DNA from: PWQG01 sp040882255
GTDB lineage: Bacteria > Pseudomonadota > Gammaproteobacteria > Pseudomonadales > Pseudohongiellaceae
Length of the DNA: 64,000 bases
Direction: 5' to 3'
Assembly (NCBI GenBank): GCA_040882255.1
Contig: JBBEBP010000016.1
Location: 558,001 to 622,000, forward strand
The position numbers and the translations under genes were made by a program. The notes under the pieces were generated by a model. That model had not been told where the DNA came from. It saw nothing but the letters and a program-made list of their open reading frames with translations, and made no database searches. This document shows, piece after piece, positions 17,714-26,741 of the stretch (position 1 is the stretch's first letter; each line of letters opens with the position of its first letter).

Positions 17714-18315
17714 GACAGTTGCCCCGAGGCGCGCATCACGCCATTCAGATAGTGATCGTAAGCACCGCAACGGCACAGGTTACCCGACAGCGCCTGGCGC
17801 GCTTCTTCACGCGACGGACGCGGGTTTGCGTTCAGCAGCGCCACCGCCGACATGATCTGTCCCGGCGTGCAGAAACCGCACTGCGGGCTGAGCTCTTCGA
17901 TGAACGCCTGCTGCACCGGATGAAGTGTCCCGTCAGCAGCCCGCAGGCCTTCCACAGTGACCACGTCCCGACCCTTCACTTCATGGGTCAGGGTGGAGCA
18001 GGAATAGTGGGTGACATCATCAATCGTGACGGTACAAGCGCCGCATTCACCACGGTTGCAACCCAGCTTGGTACCGGTCAGGTTGAGTTTGTAGCGCAGC
18101 GTATGCGCCAGGGTTTCCTGGGGAAGGACATCAACCCGGCGGGTCCGCCCGTTGACGTTCAGGGAAACGAGGCGCTCCACGCCACCTGCTGGCTGCTGCG
18201 CGGAGGCGGTGGCCAGATACCACCCCGCCCCGCTGCTCGCGGCCGCGCCAGAAAAGATGACGCTTTTGATGAATCGTCTGCGTGTCAGTGAGAAATTCAC
18301 GGCTTGGTACTCCAT
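17710..18315 (-). CDS. PaoA-like 2Fe-2S subunit with Tat signal
   Basis: A 201-residue electron-transfer subunit with two [2Fe-2S] clusters. A twin-arginine signal (SLTRRRFIK, residues 9-17) followed by a hydrophobic stretch directs the folded complex to the periplasm, as in PaoA. The plant-type cluster has CNRGECGAC and a fourth cysteine at 106; the second has CGFC (146, 149) and CRC (181, 183). It is the first gene of the leftward operon and is divergent from a membrane-bound AraC-type regulator. The ATG at 18315 lacks a strong ribosome site. Confidence 0.93.
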   Translation of the reverse strand: MEYQAVNFSLTRRRFIKSVIFSGAAASSGAGWYLATASAQQPAGGVERLVSLNVNGRTRRVDVLPQETLAHTLRYKLNLTGTKLGCNRGECGACTVTIDDVTHYSCSTLTHEVKGRDVVTVEGLRAADGTLHPVQQAFIEELSPQCGFCTPGQIMSAVALLNANPRPSREEARQALSGNLCRCGAYDHYLNGVMRASGQLS

Positions 18316-18484
18316 GTTTGTTTTTTAGATGGAGGAGCACAGGGTCATGCGACCTGAATATGAAGTCATTGTGCTGCTGTACTTGAGCGTACGGTTTTCT
18401 GGCTCTGGAATCAACCTCAACCGGTCCATTGTTACAAATCTGGCGCACTTTCTGACATTCACTGAACCACTCCCCGGCCAACCA

Positions 18485-18496
18485 TGAATGCATTCA
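18485..18496. promoter_or_regulatory. 12-bp palindrome TGAATGCATTCA, candidate operator (copy 1)
   Basis: A perfect palindrome lying 170 bases upstream of the PaoABC-like operon start and just before the AraC-type promoter. The same 12 bases occur at 28861-28872, and the bases to the right also resemble each other (a T-rich stretch, then GCAGA and CGGA a few bases on). A regulator-binding site is inferred. Confidence 0.5.
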
Positions 18497-18501
18497 CTTT
18501 C

Positions 18502-18531
18502 TTGCAGAAATCGGATCATTTTGCGTACTAT
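18502..18531 (+). promoter_or_regulatory. candidate promoter of the AraC-type gene
   Basis: TTGCAG (18502-18507) and TACTAT (18526-18531) are separated by 18 bases. The box begins 5 bases after the palindrome at 18485-18496, so a protein bound there could contact or block RNA polymerase. If used, it rules out the TTG at 18531 as the start codon. Confidence 0.5.
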
Positions 18532-18572
18532 TGACCCATACCAATAATAACAGGCCGCTTCAGGCAGCTCTT

Positions 18573-19706
18573 ATGAATGACACCCTTTTCCTGACCACCT
18601 GCGCACTGGCGGTCTCCCAGCTACTGTTCATGGCCGCGTCCTATTTGCTGCACTATCACAAGCTGGTTCTCGGCCGCCTGATGGGCCTGTTCAGCCTGGG
18701 GCTGATGTCCTATATCTTCCTGGTGGCACTGGGCGGCTCACAGAGCAGCTCGCTGACCACACAGCTCTTCCGCATCGGCGCCATGCTCACTCCCGCCCTG
18801 CTCTGGGTCATCAGCCGTCACCTGTTCCAGGAAAACACCCGAATCCGCCCTGCATTCTGGGCAATGGTGGCCACCTACATCGGTATCCGGATCATCGGGC
18901 ACATACTCTACCCGGCAGGATTGCCGACAACGGGTACGGGCCTGTGGCTGTTCCGCATCCTGCCGCAGACCGCCATGGCACTGCTGGCGGCTCATGCCAT
19001 TTACCTGGCGGCGCGCAACGGCGCGGACGACCTGGTGGAGCCTCGCCGGCAGATCCGGGTACCGTTCGTGATGATCATGGGGATGATCGTTATGGTAATC
19101 GTGCTGTCCGGGTTCATTTCCCCGCTGATCAACAACGATATCCGTACCATCTATGCGGCCCTGATACTGCTCTGCGCACTGGCACTGAACATCGCCACTT
19201 TCCGCCTCCACCAGGATGCCTCGCAACTGATCTTCCCTGCCACACGCTCGGAGAATGTCACCTCCCTGCATGCGCGGGAACCCGGCAACAAGGCACTGGC
19301 CCAGCGGATCCGGGAAGCGCTGGAAACCGACAACCTGTACGCCAACCCGCAACTGACCATAGGGGAACTGGCCCGCACCCTCTCGATGCCCGAATACATC
19401 CTGCGGCGCTTCATCAACAAGCAACTGGGCTACCGTAATTTCAACCAGTTCCTGAACAAATGCCGCATCGAGCACGCTGCGGAGCGCCTGCGCAATGTAG
19501 CCGAGCAAAGACTGCCCATATCCACGATCGCCATGGGGGTCGGCTATAATTCACTGTCCACCTTCAACAAGTCCTTCAAGCAGCTGCACGGGCTCACGCC
19601 TTCCGAGTACCGGGCCAGAAATGCAGTCAATGTCTGCGCCGGCCCGCCGGCGGAAACGGAAGAAAATGACGAGCCTGACCGCCTTCTCCGGGGAGCCTCT
19701 GGTTGA
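18573..19706 (+). CDS. AraC-family regulator with an N-terminal membrane domain
   Basis: A protein of about 377 residues. The first half has six to seven membrane segments (roughly residues 5-210); the last 120 residues are an AraC-type DNA-binding domain with two helix-turn-helix units (LTIGELARTLSMPEYILRRFI, and ISTIAMGVGYNSLSTFNKSFKQLHGLTPSEYR). Such proteins sense a signal in or across the membrane and bind DNA directly. It is divergent from the PaoABC-like operon and is its likely regulator. ATG 18573 is preferred to an upstream TTG at 18531, which falls inside a good minus 10 box. Confidence 0.88.
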   Translation: MNDTLFLTTCALAVSQLLFMAASYLLHYHKLVLGRLMGLFSLGLMSYIFLVALGGSQSSSLTTQLFRIGAMLTPALLWVISRHLFQENTRIRPAFWAMVATYIGIRIIGHILYPAGLPTTGTGLWLFRILPQTAMALLAAHAIYLAARNGADDLVEPRRQIRVPFVMIMGMIVMVIVLSGFISPLINNDIRTIYAALILLCALALNIATFRLHQDASQLIFPATRSENVTSLHAREPGNKALAQRIREALETDNLYANPQLTIGELARTLSMPEYILRRFINKQLGYRNFNQFLNKCRIEHAAERLRNVAEQRLPISTIAMGVGYNSLSTFNKSFKQLHGLTPSEYRARNAVNVCAGPPAETEENDEPDRLLRGASG

Positions 19707-21680
19707 CTATAACTCGCCGGCAGTCACCGGTATCTGGCGCCGACTCAACAGTCCACCCGTGATCGCCAGGGCCAGTCCCGCGACCAGCAGAGGCATATCG
19801 CCGATATTGATGCCGATCACGGCCAGACCCGGCAAGGCCACCAGCGCTCCACCGCCACCCAGCAAGAACCGACCCGCGATGCCGCGCATCCCCTCCCGGT
19901 CGAGCAACCCGGCCCCGGGCAGATAGCCTTGCAGGGCGCCTCCCAACAGGATGATACCCAGCACTGCGGTGATGGTGGTGAGAACGATCTGCGCCGGTGT
20001 ACCGGACAGTATCAGTGCCGGTTCCAGCACGAAGAAGAACGGAATGAAGTAGATCACTCCACCCAGCCGCATGGCGCGGAAGCCCGTGGCCATGGCTGAT
20101 GCGCCGGCCACACTGGCGGCCGCGAAAGCACCCAGCGCCACGGGCGGCGTGATGAAGGACAGCATCCCCCAGTAGAGGATGAACAGATGCACGCTCATCG
20201 GATCCAGGCCACTCTGCACCAGGGCAGGCGCCAGGATGATGGCCAGGAAGATGTAGGCGGCCGTGACGGTCATGCCGATGCCCAGCACGAAACTGGTAAA
20301 CGCGCCCATCAGCAGCAATAGCAGCACCGAATCGCCGGCGATGTGCAGCAGATCATTGACCAGCGTGCCGGACAGCCCGGTCAGGGACATCGCGCCCACA
20401 ATCAGCCCGACTCCGGCCATGATAGCCAGCAGCTCGCAGAGCAGGCGCCCGGTCGCCTCCAGGAACCGCCCGGCCTCTGTCCAGCCCCAGCGATGCTGAC
20501 GCGTCAACTGGTTCAGCACCAGCAACAGTCCGGTGGCGATGTAGGGGGCAATGGCCTCGCGCTGCATGACGATCAGCAGGAAAACCAGGGTTGCGAAAGC
20601 CACGACGTAGAACCAGCCCTCCCTGATGGTGTCCCCGAGGCTGGGCAGCTCTTCACGGGGGACCCCCTTGAGGCCCTTGCGCGCGGCATAGGCATCGACC
20701 TGCATGAACAGACCGAAGAAATACAGCAGGGCGGGAATCGCCGCAGCCAGCGCCACATCGCTGTAGGGCACATTCAGGAAAGTGGCCATCACGAAGGCCG
20801 TGGATCCCATGATCGGCGGCAACAACACGCCTCCGGTGGAAGCGCAGGCCTCCACCCCACCGGCGTATTCCTTTTCCATCCCATTGCGTTTCATGGCCGG
20901 AATGGTCATCTGTCCGGTAGTCAACACATTGGTGATGACGCTGCCGCTCATTGAGCCCATCAGTCCGCTGGAGACGATGGACACCTTGGCCGCCCCGCCC
21001 CGAACATGGCCGAACAGTGCAAAAGCCAGGTTGATGAAGAAACGCCCCCCGCCGGTATGCTGCAAGGCCACACCGAAAACCAGGAAGCCGATCACCAGGT
21101 TGGCGAAAGCACGAAAAGGCAGCCCGAGAATACTCTCGATGCTCATCACATGGTAGGCAGCGGTATTGGCCGGCGAAGAAGCCATGCCACTGATCACGCC
21201 GGGCAGATCCTCGGCCACAATCGGATACAGAGAGAACAGCAGCACGAGTGAGAACAACACCAGTCCACCCGTGCGCCGGACCGCCTCCAGCGTCAGCGCC
21301 CACAGGCCATAGGCTATCCATACGGCCGTATCGGGTGCGCCGAACTCCCAGCCATAATCCAGCATGACTTCGGCATTGATGAAAAAATAACCACTGGCGC
21401 AGAACACCGCCAGGGCGGGAATGATGTCATACCAGTACCGGGTGGCGGTTCTCGTCGGTGGGAAAATCAGGAATACAGGTGGCAACAGCAGCGCCAGCAA
21501 CCCGAAGTAATAGTGGTTCTCCACCGTGATGACGAAGTCCATTACAGGCCGGTCACCGAACAGCCGCAAGTTGTCCATGGCCAGCAATATGGCCAGCCCG
21601 GCGGCCAGGCCGACCAGGCAACGCACAGCGATGGGCAGTTGTGTCGGATGCCGGGCTCCGACCGTGAGAGTCAACGCCAT
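19707..21680 (-). CDS. TRAP transporter fused permease (TAXI type)
   Basis: A 657-residue inner-membrane protein with about 16-18 membrane segments. It combines the small (DctQ-like) and large (DctM-like) TRAP permease parts in one chain, as in TAXI-type TRAP systems. Conserved large-subunit stretches include GLMGSMSGSVITNVLTTG, ACASTGGVLLPPIMGSTAF and WGMLSFITPPVALGAFAAA. It uses a sodium or proton gradient to import an organic anion brought by the partner binding protein. Its ATG overlaps the end of the binding-protein gene by 10 bases. It ends next to the convergent AraC-type gene. Confidence 0.93.
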   Translation of the reverse strand: MALTLTVGARHPTQLPIAVRCLVGLAAGLAILLAMDNLRLFGDRPVMDFVITVENHYYFGLLALLLPPVFLIFPPTRTATRYWYDIIPALAVFCASGYFFINAEVMLDYGWEFGAPDTAVWIAYGLWALTLEAVRRTGGLVLFSLVLLFSLYPIVAEDLPGVISGMASSPANTAAYHVMSIESILGLPFRAFANLVIGFLVFGVALQHTGGGRFFINLAFALFGHVRGGAAKVSIVSSGLMGSMSGSVITNVLTTGQMTIPAMKRNGMEKEYAGGVEACASTGGVLLPPIMGSTAFVMATFLNVPYSDVALAAAIPALLYFFGLFMQVDAYAARKGLKGVPREELPSLGDTIREGWFYVVAFATLVFLLIVMQREAIAPYIATGLLLVLNQLTRQHRWGWTEAGRFLEATGRLLCELLAIMAGVGLIVGAMSLTGLSGTLVNDLLHIAGDSVLLLLLMGAFTSFVLGIGMTVTAAYIFLAIILAPALVQSGLDPMSVHLFILYWGMLSFITPPVALGAFAAASVAGASAMATGFRAMRLGGVIYFIPFFFVLEPALILSGTPAQIVLTTITAVLGIILLGGALQGYLPGAGLLDREGMRGIAGRFLLGGGGALVALPGLAVIGINIGDMPLLVAGLALAITGGLLSRRQIPVTAGEL

Positions 21681-22897
21681 ACCGGATCGAACCCGGCCGC
21701 TTCAAGCCGCTCGGCACGCAGCGCCATCCAGGCCTCCGAGAACTCGTCGTCCTCGACACCCCGTGACTCCATTTCATCCCAGGCGTCCATCAACACCTGC
21801 TGCCGCTCCAGCAGACGCTGGTTGTGGGCGTCGAGCTCCTCATTCCAGGCACCGATTTCGCGCCAGTAGCGAACCGCCCCCTCGTGGTAGGGCACGACCC
21901 AGTCGAAGGTCTGCCGCTCCAGTGCCCAACCGATAGCACCGGGGTCTGCGTCCTTGAAACTGTCATAGTTCTCGTGAATGGCGCGGACCATCCAGTAGGC
22001 CATCTCATCATCCTGCTCCGCCAGGGAGATCAGCAGCGGATACGGATAGTCGGGGCCTTCCTGGGGATTCTCCTCGCTGATGCCGGGGCCGCGAGTGGCC
22101 ATCTTGGGCACGAAATAGGGACCGATGGCGTGAAGCCGCTCCCAGCAGGCCTCGTCATCATGGGGGGTAGGCAGCCAGCGGATGCCGCGTGGCGACGCCT
22201 CCAGCCGGCGGGCCGGACCCGAGACAGTGGTACCGAAAGCGACATCCACATCGCCATCAATCACTCCGTCCCACATGGCCTCGTAACCGGGAAACTCGAC
22301 ACGCTCGACATCCTCCCAGGTCACACCGCCACAGGCCATCTGCGCTTCCATGGATACATTCAGCGCCGGGGCACCACGCACATAAGGCACTCGACGCCCC
22401 TCCAGTTGGGAGAATTCCGTGATGCCCGAATCAGCAGCCGCAGCGACTGCCTGATTGCTCAGGCCACTGGAGCTCATCAACAGGCGCAGTGGCTGTGGCC
22501 CCCACACCGGGTCAGCAAACTGGAACATCCCCTCCTGGGCGAAATAGGTGGCCACACCATTGGCGGAAAATTCCACGCGGCCTTCATCGAGCGGACGCAG
22601 ACGGGAGATGTCATTCTGCCCCGGAATCACGCGCAGCGTGATGCCGTATTCCTCCCGCAACATGGCCCCAATGGCGACCGCCTGGCTATAGCCGGTGGTA
22701 CCGACGTTGTACGCAGTCCAGGCCATCTGTCGTGGTAATCCGGGCGCGGCAACTCCGGACTGATCACCGGATTCGGCGGTGGTGGGTTCGGGCTGGCCGT
22801 CGGAGCAGGAAGCCAGAAGCAGGCTGCCCAATAGAAGACCGGCAACAGCCGGGTTGCTCACGGTGCGCGATGATTGCATGTTTGTGTCCATTATCAT
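21671..22897 (-). CDS. TAXI-family TRAP transporter solute-binding lipoprotein
   Basis: A 408-residue binding protein with a lipoprotein signal (LLLGSLLLASC, lipid-modified Cys31). The domain starts WTAYNVGTTGYSQAVAIGAMLREEYG, the usual TAXI opening, and later has FSANGVATYFAQEG. It should bind an organic acid outside the inner membrane and deliver it to the fused permease encoded next. The ATG at 22897 is preceded by GGGGGACGAC. Known TAXI substrates include glutamate and other dicarboxylates; the ligand here is undetermined. Being lipid-anchored rather than soluble is somewhat unusual for this family. Confidence 0.9.
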   Translation of the reverse strand: MIMDTNMQSSRTVSNPAVAGLLLGSLLLASCSDGQPEPTTAESGDQSGVAAPGLPRQMAWTAYNVGTTGYSQAVAIGAMLREEYGITLRVIPGQNDISRLRPLDEGRVEFSANGVATYFAQEGMFQFADPVWGPQPLRLLMSSSGLSNQAVAAAADSGITEFSQLEGRRVPYVRGAPALNVSMEAQMACGGVTWEDVERVEFPGYEAMWDGVIDGDVDVAFGTTVSGPARRLEASPRGIRWLPTPHDDEACWERLHAIGPYFVPKMATRGPGISEENPQEGPDYPYPLLISLAEQDDEMAYWMVRAIHENYDSFKDADPGAIGWALERQTFDWVVPYHEGAVRYWREIGAWNEELDAHNQRLLERQQVLMDAWDEMESRGVEDDEFSEAWMALRAERLEAAGFDPVWR

Positions 22898-23017
22898 GTC
22901 GTCCCCCCTGGTCGCTGCAAAGATTATCAGGGACACGACGGCAGAGAAAGTCCTGTCGGACGCCACCGCCAGGCAAACGGTTTGCCGCAGGACAGCAACA
23001 CGTGATAGAAATTCGCC

Positions 23018-23287
23018 ATGGCCAGACTCATCATCAATCAGTCATTGCGCAACGCGTTGCCGGAAAAGGCACTGGCGGCAATGAATGGAGTCCGGACACT
23101 GGAAGTCGAGGCTGTCACGGTGCGGGGACTGTTACAGGAACTGGACCAACGCTACCCGGGCAGTCGGAAAAGCCTTGAACAGGGCATGGCCGTGGCCATC
23201 GACGGGGACATACACGCCGACGCCCTGTTGCAGCCATTGGCGGCCGACAGCGAAGTCTGTTTCGTGCCGGCCATCGAAGGAGGCTGA
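23018..23287 (+). CDS. MoaD/ThiS-family sulfur-carrier protein
   Basis: An 89-residue ubiquitin-like protein ending in the required Gly-Gly (AIEGG), the site that becomes a thiocarboxylate. It contains VRGLLQELDQRYPG and ADSEVCFVPAIEGG, typical of MoaD-like carriers. MoaD gives sulfur to molybdopterin, but no moaE partner is adjacent, so a carrier for another pathway is possible. Its place between two molybdenum-hydroxylase loci supports a molybdenum-cofactor link. It is divergent from the TRAP binding-protein gene. Confidence 0.8.
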   Translation: MARLIINQSLRNALPEKALAAMNGVRTLEVEAVTVRGLLQELDQRYPGSRKSLEQGMAVAIDGDIHADALLQPLAADSEVCFVPAIEGG

Positions 23288-23322
23288 CGAGCGCCCTCCC
23301 CCTCTGCGGATGAAGCGGATGA

Positions 23323-23703
23323 TCAGCGGCGTGTGCCGGTCACGCCGATAGCACCGAACTCGGTATCGAAGCTGCCTTCCAGTGTGTCATCCTCCACCGT
23401 GCCATCAAAGTCCAGCGTCAGCATCATGCCCTGGGCGTCCACAGTGGTCGAAAAACTGACCTGCTCGCCATCCACGGTGACGTTGTTCAGGGTAGTCGAA
23501 CCCAGTTCGGAAGAACGCATCTCGCCGGTCATGTCCTCGTTCACGATCAGGTCGGCACTCATCGCACCCATCGGCGTGGAAATGGTCGCATCCCACTCAC
23601 CCACCAGCGGATGGGGCTGGCCCAGACCCGCGCATGCAGCCAGTGTCAACGTCAGTAGCGCTGCCATTGTCAGTTTCACAGTTTGGATATTCCTGATGGT
23701 CAT
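23323..23703 (-). CDS. small lipoprotein of unknown function
   Basis: A 126-residue protein with a lipoprotein signal (LLTLTLAACAG, Cys24). The mature part reads as a beta-rich domain: PLVGEWDATISTPMGAMSADLIV, then TVDGEQVSFSTTVDAQGMMLTLDFDGTVEDDTLEGSFDTEFG. Such repeats of short strands resemble small periplasmic lipocalin-like or DUF-type domains, but no family is recognised with confidence. It is divergent from the IorAB-like operon. Confidence 0.75.
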   Translation of the reverse strand: MTIRNIQTVKLTMAALLTLTLAACAGLGQPHPLVGEWDATISTPMGAMSADLIVNEDMTGEMRSSELGSTTLNNVTVDGEQVSFSTTVDAQGMMLTLDFDGTVEDDTLEGSFDTEFGAIGVTGTRR

Positions 23704-23967
23704 TTCTGATTCCTTGATTATTCATTCTGATTATTGGTGTGGTTTTCCAGCCTGGTCCGCTCCGACGACAGTCGGTGCCGGAGGCGTACCGCCCATCATT
23801 TTCCTTTCCCGCCACACCCGTCAACGAATATACCACCAGTTGCCTGTTCTGCTCGACCAATCACTGATGGATTCCGGAATCTGTCCGGGAATTGGCCAGC
23901 CCCATCACGGCCGGCGCTCGCTGTTCCGTCGTTCGTCGCAGCCAGACAGGGTTCCATATCACCTGCA

Positions 23968-23994
23968 TTGAAGCAATCGGGCGCGTGTTATAGT
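23968..23994 (+). promoter_or_regulatory. candidate promoter for the IorAB-like operon
   Basis: TATAGT (23989-23994) is preceded by TGT, an extended minus 10 form, with TTGAAG at 23968-23973 (15-base spacing, slightly short). It lies about 50 bases before the first ATG. The rest of the 337-base gap from 23704 to 24040 shows no gene or clear repeat. Confidence 0.4.
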
Positions 23995-24040
23995 CTCGGA
24001 TCAAAGCAGGGCACCCGAATTTCACAAAAGGACAACCATC

Positions 24041-24505
24041 ATGATTGAGCTGACGGTCAACGGTGAACCCGTAAAACTGGATGTGGAGCCGGAGATGCCG
24101 TTGCTCTGGGTTCTCCGTAACGAGCTGGGACTGACCGGCACCAAGTTCGGCTGCGGCATTGCCGCCTGCGGCGCCTGCACTGTCCACCTGGACGGAGAGG
24201 CCGTACGCAGCTGCGTAACGCCCGTCAGCGCCATCGGTGACCGTCCGGTCACCACCATTGAGTCGCTATCACAGCCCGGCGGCCTCACTGCGGTACAGCA
24301 GGCCTGGATCGACCATCAGGTTCCCCAGTGCGGCTACTGCCAGAGCGGCATGGTGATGGCGGTCAGCGCTGCGCTGGACAACCATCCCGACGCCAGCGAT
24401 GAAGAATTGTTCGACACCGTCAGCAATGTCTGCCGCTGTGGCACCTATCCACGCGTGGCCAACGCCATCCGCTCGCTGCGTGCCGACAGAGGAGAAACCG
24501 CATGA
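24041..24505 (+). CDS. IorA-like 2Fe-2S subunit of a molybdenum hydroxylase
   Basis: A 154-residue subunit with two [2Fe-2S] clusters: CGIAACGAC plus Cys58 (38, 43, 46, 58) and CGYC/CRC (97, 100, 131, 133). It carries electrons from the partner molybdenum subunit. The architecture matches the small subunit of isoquinoline 1-oxidoreductase and related aldehyde dehydrogenases, with no signal peptide of its own. The stop overlaps the start of the next gene (ATGA), so the two are translated together. The preceding AAAAGGACAACCATC provides a good ribosome site. Confidence 0.92.
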   Translation: MIELTVNGEPVKLDVEPEMPLLWVLRNELGLTGTKFGCGIAACGACTVHLDGEAVRSCVTPVSAIGDRPVTTIESLSQPGGLTAVQQAWIDHQVPQCGYCQSGMVMAVSAALDNHPDASDEELFDTVSNVCRCGTYPRVANAIRSLRADRGETA

Positions 24506-26733
24506 GTCTGACCCGCAGACGTTTCATCCTGGGCAGCATGGCAGCCGGCGGCGCACTGGTCATCGCCTACGGGGCCACGCGGCCCAGCCGCCACCAGCGC
24601 GCCAACACGGAGCATGCCGCCGGCAACCAGACGTTCCTGACCACCTGGCTGCGCATCGATCCCGACAGCCGGACCACGGTGCTGGTCCCCCACTCGGAAA
24701 TGGGTCAGGGCATTCTCACCTCCCTGCCGATGATGGCCGCCGACGAACTGGATGCCGACTGGAACCTGGTCGACGTGGAACAGGCCCCGGCCACGGACCT
24801 GTTCGCCAATGGTGTGCTGGTAAAAGGCTTTGTACAGGATCTGGGCGTGAGCATCCCGCGCTTCCTGGACCGCACCGCTGATTTCGCCACCATGAAGATC
24901 GCCGAGATCATGAACATGCAGATCACCGGAGGCAGCAGCTCGGTGCGCTTCACCGGTGAACACGGCATGCGGGCCGCCGGCGCGGCTGCCCGCGAGATGC
25001 TGGTCAACGCGGCGGCGGCGCGCTGGGATGTTCCGGCCAGCGAGCTGCAGACCGCGAACAGTCATGTGATCCATGAAGCCAGTGGACAGCAGGCCACCTA
25101 TGGAGAGCTGGCGGGCGAGGCGGCTCGCTTCGAACCACCGCGCTCACCGACCCTGAAACGACCGGAGCAGTTCACGCTGATGGGTACTTCGGTGCCCCGT
25201 ATCGACATCCCGGCCAAGGTGGACGGCAGCGCCGTATTCGGTATCGACGCGCGCCCGGAAGGCATGCTATACGCCGCCGTGCGCACGTCGCCGGTTTTTG
25301 GCCAGTCATTACAGTCGGTGGGCAACCGGGACGCGGTAATGAACCGCCGGGGTGTGCGGCGCATCGTCGAACTGGATGACGCTGTGGCCGTGGTAGCGGA
25401 CAATTACTGGCGGGCCCAGCAGGCCGTGGACACCCTGGAGCCAGTGTTCCATTCCGGGGACAACGACAGCCAATCCAGCGAACGCATCTTCGCCGCGCAG
25501 GACGAGGCGATTGCCGGCGGTGATCCCGAGGAGGACGTCTACCGGGGTGATGCCGCACAGGCGCTGGCCGGCGCGGCCCGCACCGTGGAGGCCACCTACC
25601 GTGTTCCCTTCCTGGCCCATGCCGCCATGGAGCCGATGAACTGCACCGTGCATTTCCGCTCCGACGGACGCTGTGAAGTCTGGACCGGCACACAGGACAA
25701 TCTCGGCATCCGCGGCCGGGTCGCTTCGGTGGCTGACATGCAAGAAGAGCAGGTCATCGTGCACCCATCCTATCTGGGCGGCGGTTTCGGACGGCGCCTG
25801 CCACAATCCACCAACACCATCGACCAGGCCACGCGGATCGCCCGGCATTTCGACGTGCCGGTCCAGACATTGTGGAGCCGCGAGGAAGACACCCGGCACG
25901 ACTACTACCGGCCTGCGGTCACCAGCCGCTTCCGGGCCGGCTTCGATAGCGAAGCAAAGGTGATCGCCTGGGAGAACCGTTACGTGGGTCAGAACGAGCC
26001 GGCGACGGCGGCCCATATTCCTTACGCCATTGCCAATCAACAGATCGATTACGTAGAGAGCGAAGACCATGTGCCATTTGGCGCCTGGCGTAGCGTGGCG
26101 CATTCGCAGCACAGCTTCTTCCTGGAGTCCTTCATGGACGAGCTGGCTCACGAAGCCGGGCAGGATCCGTACCGGTTCCGCCTGTCGCTGCTGAGTGACC
26201 AGCCGCGTCATGCCCGCGTTCTGCAGACGGTTGCCGAGCAGGCCGGCTGGGATACACCACCGCCTGCCGGCCGCGCACGAGGCATTGCCCTGCAGGAAAG
26301 TTTTGGCAGTATCGCGGCACAGGTGGCAGACATCTCGCTGCGTGAGGACGGTACAGTGAAGGTAGAGCGGGTGGTCTGCGCCATGGACTGCGGCCGGGTG
26401 GTTCACCCGGATACCGCAGCGCAACAGGTGGAAAGCGGCATCATCTATGGCCTGACGGCCGCGCTGTACGGTCAGATCACCATCGAGGAGGGGCGTGTGC
26501 AGGAAAGCAACTTCCACGACTACGAGATGCTGCACCTGGCCGATTCACCACGGATCGATGTGATCATGCTGGAATCGGACGGCCCGGTGGGTGGCCTGGG
26601 TGAACCGGCCACGCCGCCGGTTGGCGCCGCCGTGAGCAATGCCCTGTTCGCCCTGACCGGACAGCGGATCCGCGAGTTGCCACTGAAGCGTTACCGCTTC
26701 ACCGGCACCCCGGAGGAAGACCCGGTATCCTGA
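24502..26733 (+). CDS. IorB-like molybdenum-cofactor subunit with Tat signal
   Basis: A 743-residue large subunit of the isoquinoline 1-oxidoreductase/aldehyde dehydrogenase branch of molybdenum hydroxylases. A Tat signal (SLTRRRFILGS, then a hydrophobic stretch) sends the pair to the periplasm. It has MGQGILTSLPMMAADELDADW, LGGGFGRRLPQ and the catalytic glutamate in GGLGEPATPP (Glu701). There is no FAD subunit and no fused cytochrome, so electrons must pass to a separate acceptor. Substrates in this branch are N-heterocycles, aldehydes or alcohol-derived aldehydes. It is a second Mo hydroxylase, of different type from the one at 14-18 kb. Confidence 0.92.
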   Translation: MSLTRRRFILGSMAAGGALVIAYGATRPSRHQRANTEHAAGNQTFLTTWLRIDPDSRTTVLVPHSEMGQGILTSLPMMAADELDADWNLVDVEQAPATDLFANGVLVKGFVQDLGVSIPRFLDRTADFATMKIAEIMNMQITGGSSSVRFTGEHGMRAAGAAAREMLVNAAAARWDVPASELQTANSHVIHEASGQQATYGELAGEAARFEPPRSPTLKRPEQFTLMGTSVPRIDIPAKVDGSAVFGIDARPEGMLYAAVRTSPVFGQSLQSVGNRDAVMNRRGVRRIVELDDAVAVVADNYWRAQQAVDTLEPVFHSGDNDSQSSERIFAAQDEAIAGGDPEEDVYRGDAAQALAGAARTVEATYRVPFLAHAAMEPMNCTVHFRSDGRCEVWTGTQDNLGIRGRVASVADMQEEQVIVHPSYLGGGFGRRLPQSTNTIDQATRIARHFDVPVQTLWSREEDTRHDYYRPAVTSRFRAGFDSEAKVIAWENRYVGQNEPATAAHIPYAIANQQIDYVESEDHVPFGAWRSVAHSQHSFFLESFMDELAHEAGQDPYRFRLSLLSDQPRHARVLQTVAEQAGWDTPPPAGRARGIALQESFGSIAAQVADISLREDGTVKVERVVCAMDCGRVVHPDTAAQQVESGIIYGLTAALYGQITIEEGRVQESNFHDYEMLHLADSPRIDVIMLESDGPVGGLGEPATPPVGAAVSNALFALTGQRIRELPLKRYRFTGTPEEDPVS

Positions 26734-26741
26734 TCAGCGCC

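Noticed and set aside
15653..17752. 699-codon plus-strand open frame opposite the PaoC-like gene
   Set aside because: It is the antisense shadow of a well-supported molybdenum subunit in GC-rich DNA; the composition is not protein-like and there is no ribosome site.
18531..18572. TTG start extending the AraC-type protein by 14 codons
   Set aside because: The TTG falls in the predicted minus 10 box, so the message would begin after it; the extra residues (THTNNNRPLQ) are not family-like.
25309..26535. 408-codon minus-strand open frame opposite the IorB-like gene
   Set aside because: Antisense shadow of a conserved gene with intact active-site motifs.
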